This document shows positions 56,261-64,000 of a stretch of 64,000 nucleotides of DNA, one piece after another. The notes beneath the pieces were generated by a model that was not told the origin of the DNA, did no database searches, and saw only the letters and a program-made list of their open reading frames with translations. Every line of letters begins with the position of its first letter. The first letter of the stretch is position 1. Source of the DNA: Chamaelirium japonicum (taxonomy: Eukaryota; Streptophyta; Magnoliopsida; Liliales; Melanthiaceae); contig CANTAL010000023.1 of the NCBI GenBank assembly GCA_947650365.1, positions 1,929,501-1,993,500 of the forward strand, read 5' to 3'. Both the position numbers and the translations under genes were made by a program.

Positions 56261-56265
56261 AGAAT
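56261..56265. repeat. Target-site duplication, right
   Basis: AGAAT immediately after the terminal CA of the LTR. Removing the LTR and one AGAAT restores a normal satellite monomer in phase. Confidence 0.85.
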
Positions 56266-58311
56266 GGATCGTGCGAATGAATTAGAATGGATCGTACGAA
56301 TGAGTAAGAATGGATCGTGCGAATGAATTAGAATGGATCATATGAATGAATTAGAATGGATCGTATGAATGAATTAGAATGGATCGTGCGAATAAATTAG
56401 AAATGATCGTATGAATGAATTAGAATAGATTGTGCGAATGAATTAGAATGGATCGTACGAATGAATTAGAATGGATACATTCGTGCGAATGAATTAGAAT
56501 GGATCGTATGAATGAATTAGAATCGATCGTACGAATGAATTAGAATGGATCATGCGAATGAATTAGAATGGATCGTGCGAATGAATTAGAATGGATTGTA
56601 CGAATGAGATAGAATGGATCGTACGAATGAATTAGAATGGATACATTCATGCGAATGAATTAGAATGGATCATACGAATGAATTAGAATGGATTCATTCG
56701 TGCGAATGAATTAGAATGGATATTACGAATGAGTAAGAACGGATCGTACGAATGAATTAGAATGGATTGAATTAGAATGAATCGTACGAATGAATAAGAA
56801 TGGATCGTACGAATGAATTAGAATGGATCGAACGAATGAATTAGAATGGATTGAATTAGAATGAATCGTACGAATGAATTAGAATGAATCATACCGTACG
56901 AATGAATTAGAATGGATCGTACGAATGAATTAGAATGGATCGTATGAATGAATTAGAATGGATCGTACAAAGGAATTAGAATGGATCGTACGAAGGAATT
57001 AGAATGGATAGTACGAATGAATTAGAATGGATACCTTCGTGCAAATGAATTATAATGGATCGTACGAATGAGTAAGAATGGATCGTACGAATGAAATAGA
57101 ACGGATCGTATGAATGAATTAGAATGGATCGTGCGAATGAATTAGAATGGATCGTACGAATGAATTAGAATAGATTGTGCGAATGAATTAGAATGGATCG
57201 TACGAATGAATTAGAATGGATCGTACGAATGAATTAGAATGGATCGTATTAATGAATTAGAATGGATCGTGCGAATGAATTAGATTGGATTGTACGAATG
57301 AGTAAGAATGGATCGTGCGAATGAATTAGAATGGATCATATGAATGAATTAGAATGGATCGTATGAATGAATTAGAATGGATCATGCGAATAAATTAGAA
57401 TGGATCGTATGAATGAATTAGAATAGATTGTGCGAATGAATTAGAATGGATCGTACAAATGAATTAGAATGGATACATTCGTGCGAATGAATTAGAATGG
57501 ATCGTATGAATGAATTAGAATCGATCGTATGAATGAATTAGAATGGATCATGCGAATGAATTAGAATGGATCGTGCGAATGAATTAGAATGGATCGTACG
57601 AATGAAATAGAATGGATTGCACGAATGAGATAGAATGGATCGTACGAATGAATTAGAATGGATACATTCATGCGAATGAATTAGAATGGATCATACGAAT
57701 GAATTAGAATGGATTCATTCGTGCGAATGAATTAGAATGGATCGTACGAATGAGTAAGAATGGATCGTACGAATGAATTAGAATGGATTGAATTAGAATG
57801 AATCGTACGAATGAATTAGAATGGATCGTACGAATGAATTAGAATGGATTGAATTAGAATGAATCGTACGAAGGAATTAGAATGGATCGTACGAAGGAAT
57901 TAGAATGGATAGTACGAATGAATGAATTAGAATGGATCGTACGAAGGAATTAGAATGGATCGTATGAATGAATTAGAATGGATCGTACGAAGGAATTAGA
58001 ATGGATCGTATGAATGAATTAGAATGGATACCTTCGTGCAAATGAATTAGAATGGATCGTACGAATGAGTAAGAATGGATCATACGAATGAAATAGAATG
58101 GATTGTATGAATGAATTAGAATGGATCGTGTGAATGAATTAGAATGGATCGTACGAATGAATTAGAATAGATTGTGCGAATGAATTAGAATGGATCGTAC
58201 GAATGAATTAGAATGGATCGTACGAATGAATTAGAATGGATCGTATGAATGAATTAGAATGGATCGTGCGAATGAATTAGAATTGATCATACGAAAGAAA
58301 TAGAATGGATT
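56261..58311 (-). repeat. Minus-strand block after the LTR, with ~1-kb tandem copy
   Basis: The block is minus-strand throughout. The variant series AATCGATCG, GAGATAGAATGG, GGATTCATTCGTGCG and GGATTGAATTAGAATG occurs twice, starting at 56524 and 57522, about 998 bp apart. The series also matches 27861-28300, 44937-45350 and 62581 onward. The block ends in the common junction at 58311. Confidence 0.85.
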
Positions 58312-61302
58312 CGCACGAATGTATCCATTCTAATTCATTCGTACGATCCATTCTAATTCATTTGTACAATCCATTCTATTTCATTCGCACGATCCATTCG
58401 CATTCACTCAAACGATCCATTCTAATTCATTCATATGATCCATTCTAATTCATTCGCACGAATGTATCCATTCTAATTCATTCGTACGATCCATTCTAAT
58501 TCATTTGTACGAATGTATCCACACTAATTCATTCATACGATCCATTCTAATTCATTCGCACGAATGTATCCATTCCAATTCATTCGTACGATCCATTCTA
58601 ATTCATTCGCACAATCTATTCTAATTCTTTCGTGTGAATGAATTAAAATGGATAATACGAATTAGTAAGAATGGATCGTAGAATTAGAATGGATCGTATG
58701 AATGAATTAGAATGGATACATACGAATGAATGAGAATGGATCGTATGAATGAATTAGAATGGATCGTGCGAATGAATTAGAACGGATCGTACGAATGAAT
58801 TAGAATGGATCGTATGAATGAATTAGAATGGATCGTAGTAATGAATTAGAATGGATCCTACGAATGAATTAGAATAGATTGTGCGAATGAATTAGAATGG
58901 ATCTGGATCATGTATCCATTCTTATTCATTCGTACGACCCATTCTAATTCATTCGCACGATCCATTCTAATTCATTCGTACGATCTATTCTATTTCATTC
59001 GTACAATCCATTCTAATTCACTCATACGATCCAATCTAATTCATTCATACGATCCATTCTAATTCATTCGTACGATCTATTCTATTTCATTCATACGATC
59101 CATTCTAATTCGTTTGTACGATCCTTTTTAATTCCTTCGTACGATCCATTCTATTTCATTCGTACGATCAATTCTAATTTATTAGCATGATCCATTCTAA
59201 TTCATTCGTACGATCTATTCTATTTCATTCGTACAATCCATTCTAATTCATTCGTACGATCCATTCTAATTCATTCGCATGAATGTATCCATTCTAATTC
59301 ATTCGTACGATCCATTCTAATTCATTTGTATGAATGTATCCACTCTAATTCATTCATACGATCCATTCTAATTCATTCGCATGAATGTATCCATTCCAAT
59401 TCATTCGTACGATCCATTCTAATTCATTCGCACAATCTATTCTAATTCATTCGTACGATCAATTCTAATTCATTAGCATGATCCATTCTAATTCATTCGT
59501 ACGATCTATTCTATTTCATTCGTACAATCCATTCTTACTCAATCGTATGATCCATTCTAATCCATTCGCACAATCTATTCTAATTCATTCGTACGATCCA
59601 TTCTAATTCATTCGTACAATCCATTCTAATTCATTCGCACGATCCATTCGCATTCACTCAAACGATCCATTCTAATTCATTCATATGATCCATTCTAATT
59701 CATTCGCACGAATGTATCCATTCTAATTCATTCGTACGATCCATTCTAATTCATTTGTACGAATGTATCCACTCTAATTCATTCATACGATCCATTCTAA
59801 TTCATTCGCACGAATGTATCCATTCCAATTCATTCGTACGATCCATTCTAATTCATTCGCACAATCTATTCTAATTCATTCGTACGATCAATTCAAATTC
59901 ATTTGCATGATCCATTCTAATTCATTCGTACGATCTATTCTATTTATTCGTACAATCCATTCTTACTCAATCGTATGATCCATTCTAATCCATTCGCACA
60001 ATCTATTCTAATTCATTCGTACGATCCATTCTATTTCATTCGTACGATCCATTCTAATTCATACGATCCATTCTATTTCATTCATACGATCCATTTTAAT
60101 TCATTCGCACGATCACTTCTAATTCATTCATACGATCCATTCTAATTCATTCGTACGATCCATTCTAATTTCTTCGTATGATCTATTCTAATTCCTTCGT
60201 ACGATCCATTCTAATTCCTTCGTACGATCCATTCAAATCCATTCGCACGAATCTATCCATTCTAATTCATTCGTACGATCCATTCTAATTCATTCACACG
60301 ATCCATTCTAATTCATTAATACGATCCAATCTAATTCATTCATACGATCTATTCTAATTCATTCGCATGAATATATCCTTTCTAATTCATTCGTACGATC
60401 CATTCTAATTCATTCGCACAATCTATTCTAATTCATTAGTACGATCCATTCTAATTCATTCGTACGATCCATTCTAATTCATTAGCACGATCCAAATTCA
60501 ATTATCCGTACGATCTTTTCTATTTCATTCGTACGATCCATTCTTATCGCACGATCCATTCTAATTCATTCGCACGATCCATTCTCCATTCTAATTCCTT
60601 CGTACGAACCATTCTAATTCCTTCGTATCCATTCTAATTCACTCATACGATCCATTCTAATTCATTCATACGATCCATTCTAATTCATTCGCATGAATGT
60701 ATCCATTCTAATTCATTCGTACGATCCATTCTAATTCATTCGCACAATCTATTCTAATTCATTCATACGATCCATCCTAATTCATTCGCACGAATGTATC
60801 CATTCTAATTTATTCGTACAATCCATTCTATTTCATTCGTACGATCCATTCTTACTCATTCGTACGATCCATTCGTATCCATTCTAATTCATTTGTACGA
60901 TCTATTCTAATTCATTCGTACGATCCATTCTAATTCATTAATACGATCCAATCTAATTCATTCATACGATCCATTCTAATTCATTCGTACGATCCATTCT
61001 AATTCATTCGCACGATCCATTCAAATTCATTCGCACGATCCATTCTAATTCATTCATACGATCCATTCTAATTTATTCATACAATCCATTCTAATTCTTT
61101 TGCACGAATGTATCCATTCTAATTCATTCGTACGATCCATTCTAATTCATTCGTATGATCTATTCTAATTCATTCGTATGATCCATTATAATTCATTCAT
61201 ACGATCCAATCTAATTCATTCGTACGATCCATTCTAATTCATTCGCATGAATGTATCAACTCTAATTCATTCGTACGATCCATTCTAATTCATTCATACA
61301 TG
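58312..61302. repeat. Satellite zone G, plus / short minus / long plus
   Basis: Blocks are plus 58312-58631, minus 58632-58911 and plus 58912-61302. The switch at 58911 (GGATCTGGATCATG) repeats that at 5612. GCATTCACTCAAACG occurs at 58400 and 59650 (1250 bp apart). The stretch 59650-60960 follows the variant order of 28763-30060 and 45862-47160, including the short irregular unit GATCCAAATTCA near 60493. Confidence 0.83.
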
Positions 61303-61907
61303 TACGAATGAATTAGAATGGATACATTCGTGCGAATGAATTAGAATGGATCGTATGAATGAATTAGATTGGATCGTATGCATGAATTAGAATGGATCGT
61401 GCGAATGAATTAGAATGGATCGTACGAATGAATTAGAATGGTTCGAACGAATGAATTAGAATGGATACATTCGTGCAAAAGAATTAGAATGGATTGTATG
61501 AATGAATTAGAATGGATCGTGCGAATGAATTAGAATGGATCGTACGAATGAATTAGAATGGATACATTCGTGCGAAAGAATTAGAATAGATCGTATGAAT
61601 GAATTAGAATGGATCGTATGAATGAAATAGAATGGATCGTACGAATGAATTAGAATGGATCGTGCGAATGAATTATAATGGATCGTACGAATGAATTAGA
61701 ATGGATCTTACGAAGGAATTAGAATGGATCGTACGAATGAATTAGAAAGGATACATTCGAATTCATTCGTACGATCCATTCTAATTCCTTCGTACGATCC
61801 ATATTCTAATTCATTCGCACGATCCATACTAATTCATTCGCACGATCCATTCTAATTCATTCATACGATCGATTCTATTTCATTCACACAATCCATTCTA
61901 ATTCATT

Positions 61908-61958
61908 CTAATTTATTCATATGTCTGTGGATCGTGTTTTTTCGTGCTAATGAATTAG
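61908..61958 (+). repeat. 51-bp irregular switch spacer, third copy
   Basis: It matches 54448-54498 at an offset of 7460, with GTCTGTGG for GTGAGTGG and CATATG for CGTATG. Confidence 0.85.
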
Positions 61959-62317
61959 AATGGATCGTATGAATGAATTAGAAAGGATACATTCGTGCGA
62001 AAGAATTAGAATGGATTGTATGAATGAATTAGATTGGATCGTATAAATGAATTAGAATGGATCGTGCGAATGAATTAGAATGGATCGTGCGAATGAATTA
62101 TAATGGATCGTACGAATGAATTAGAATGGATCGTACGAATGAATTAGAATGGATCGTTCGAATGAATTAGAATAGATTGTGCGAATGAATTAGTATGGAT
62201 CGTACGAATGAATTAGAAAGGATACATTCGTGCGAATGAATTATAATGGATCGTATGAGTGTGAATGAATTAGAATGGATCGTGCGAACGGATTAGAATG
62301 GATCGTATTAATGAATT

Positions 62318-62322
62318 AGAAT
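62318..62322. other. Empty LTR target site in the related copy
   Basis: AGAAT in the run GTATTAATG-AATTAGAATGG. It is flanked on the left by GAGTGTGAATGAATTAG and on the right by GAATGAGTAAGAATGG series, as at the LTR site. Related empty sites lie at 27598-27602 and 44674-44678. Confidence 0.8.
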
Positions 62323-62896
62323 GGATCGTGCGAATGAATTAGAATGGATCGTACGAATGAGTAAGAATGGATCGTGCGAATGAATTAGAATGGATCATAT
62401 GAATGAATTAGAATGGATCGTATGAATGAATTAGAATGGATCGTGCGAATAAATTAGAATGGATCGTATGAATGAATTAGAATAGATTGTGCGAATGAAT
62501 TAGAATGGATCGTACGAATGAATTAGAATGGATACATTCATGCGAATGAATTAGAATGGATCATATGAATGAATTAGAATCGATCGTACGAATGAATTAG
62601 AATGTATCATGCGAATGAATTAGAATGGATCGTGCGAATGAATTAGAATGGATCGTACGAATGAAATAGAATGGATTGTACGAATGAGATAGAATGGATC
62701 GTACGAATGAATTAGAATGGATATATTCATGCGAATGAATTAAAATGGATCATACGAATGAATTAGAATGGATTCATTCGTGCGAATGAATTAGAATGGA
62801 TCGTACGAATGAGTAAGAATGGATCGTACGAATGAATTAGAATGGATTGAATTAGAATGAATCGTACGAATGAATTAGAATGGATCGTACGAATGA

Positions 62897-64000
62897 ACCA
62901 TTCTAATTCATCCGTACGATCCATTCTATTTCATTCGTACGATCCATTCTTACTCATTCGTACGATCCATTCTAATTCATTCGCACGAATGTATCCATTC
63001 TAATTCATTCGTACGATCCATTCTATTTCATTCGTACGATCTATTCTAATTCATTCGGACAATCCATTCTAATTCATTCGCACGATCTATTCGAATTCAT
63101 TCGCACGAATGTATCCACTCTAATTCATTCATACGATCCATTCTAATTCCTTCGTACGATCCATTCTAATTCATTCGTACGATCCATTCTAATTCATTCG
63201 CACAATCTATTCTAATTCATTCGCACGATCCATATGATCCATTCTAATTCATTTGTACGAATGTATCCACTCTATCTTATTCGTATAATCCATTCTATTT
63301 CATTCGTACGATCCATTCTAATTCATTCGCACGATCCATTCTAATTCATTCGCACAGTCTATTTTAATTCATTCGTACGATCAATTCTAATTCATTAGCA
63401 TGATCCATTCTAATTCATTCGTACGAATGAAATAGAATAGATCGTACGAATGAATTAGAATGGATCATGCTAATGAATTAGAATAGATCGTACGAATGAA
63501 TTAGAATAGATTGTGCGAATGAATTAGAATGGATCGTACGAATGAATTGGAATGGATACATTCGTGCGAATGAATTAGAATGGATCGTATGAATGAATTA
63601 GAGTGGATACATTCGTACAAATGAATTAGAATGGATCGTACGAATGAATTAGAATGGATACATTCGTGCGAATGAATTAGAATGGATCATGCGAATGAAT
63701 TAGAATGGATCGTGCGAATGAATTAGAATGGATCGTACGAATGAAATAGAATGGATTGTACGAATGAGATAGAATGGATCGTACGAATGAATTAGAATGG
63801 ATACATTCATGCGAATGAATTAGAATGGATCATACGAATGAATTAGAATGGATTCATTCGTGCGAATGAATCAGAATGGATCGTACGAATGAGTAAGAAT
63901 GGATCGTACGAATGAATTAGAATGGATTGAATTAGAATGATCGTACGAATGAATTAGAATGGATCGTTTGAATAAATTAGAATGGATCGTACTTATGAAT
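62897..64000. repeat. Satellite zone I, plus then minus, to window end
   Basis: Plus 62897-63424 repeats the order of variants at 420-900 and 1-180 (TATTCGAATTCATTCG at 63089). Minus 63425-64000 resumes the GAGATAGAATGG and GGATTCATTCGTGCG series. It is cut by the window end inside a monomer. Confidence 0.83.

Larger units (their letters stand above)
61303..62896. repeat. Satellite zone H, partner of the LTR-bearing copy
   Basis: Blocks are minus 61303-61759, plus 61760-61932 and minus 61933-62896. It is the second copy of 53851-54885 plus 56261-56860. Offsets are 7452-7460 before the LTR and 6057 after it, as expected if 1380 bp (LTR plus one target duplicate) were added to the first copy only, give or take a 15-bp indel. 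Confidence 0.85.
56261..64000. repeat. 23-bp satellite array, right part
   Basis: This is the continuation of the same satellite after the LTR insertion. The first five bases (AGAAT) are the right copy of the target-site duplication. The block is minus-strand on both sides of the LTR, so the insertion did not coincide with a strand switch. It contains nine orientation blocks and runs off the window end without reaching unique sequence. Confidence 0.97.

Noticed and set aside
1-64000. CRISPR array
   Set aside because: The 23-bp repeats are contiguous, without unique spacers, vary in length and switch strand. There is no cas gene.
1-64000. Human satellite II/III (CATTC-type) DNA
   Set aside because: ATTC words are shared, but the monomer with TAATTC and CGTACGATC is different and the inserted LTR looks plant-like.
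1-64000. Heat shock elements within the satellite (GAA/TTC words)
   Set aside because: GAA and TTC words are abundant but their spacing (for example TTCGTACGAA or GAATGGATTC, gaps of four) does not fit the two-base rule.

Overview
The window is almost entirely one satellite DNA. A 23-bp monomer (core CCATTCTAATTCATTCG joined by a hexamer, usually TACGAT) fills 1-54885 and 56261-64000. The only other sequence is a 1375-bp GC-rich insert at 54886-56260. I see no protein-coding gene, tRNA, rRNA or CRISPR array. The organism is a eukaryote and most likely a flowering plant. The insert starts TG, ends CA, is flanked by the 5-bp duplication AGAAT, and its first 250 bases resemble U3/R sequence of plant Ty3/gypsy LTRs. 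It reads as a solo LTR. The species cannot be told from the sequence. Both window edges lie inside the array, so the array is longer than 64 kb.

The array is not a simple head-to-tail satellite. Monomers run on the plus strand (CCATTCTAATTCATT) or the minus strand (AATGAATTAGAATGG) in 76 blocks of about 0.1 to 2.7 kb. I count about 73 strand switches by eye, with roughly 33.8 kb plus and 28.7 kb minus. Many switch points are copies of a few junction sequences. One imperfect 28-bp palindrome sits at about 25 of 36 minus-to-plus switches, in both orientations.

Higher-order layout: 1-11768 is a mosaic of short inverted blocks. A roughly 5.65-kb unit occurs at 11769-17016 and 17017-22430. This is followed by a 7.7-kb segment (22431-30145). 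The stretch from about 13604 to 30145 is then repeated in tandem at 30283-47244 with the same block order and near-constant offsets (16.6 kb, then 17.1 kb after a local 561-bp expansion). The seam at 30146-30282 is scrambled. From 47245 to 64000 come rearranged copies of the same parts. One is a repeat of about 6.07 kb (53.6 kb and 61.06 kb) whose first copy received the LTR; three related copies keep the empty target site.

Nothing shows the satellite encoding a product. Its open frames of 68-79 codons arise where monomer variants remove the TAA present in the consensus, so they mark variant order rather than genes. The LTR carries a TATA-like box, two CACGTG motifs, a four-unit heat-shock-element match and a 22-bp minisatellite with a 303-bp-period duplication. 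All coordinates of switches are by-eye, good to about 10 bp.
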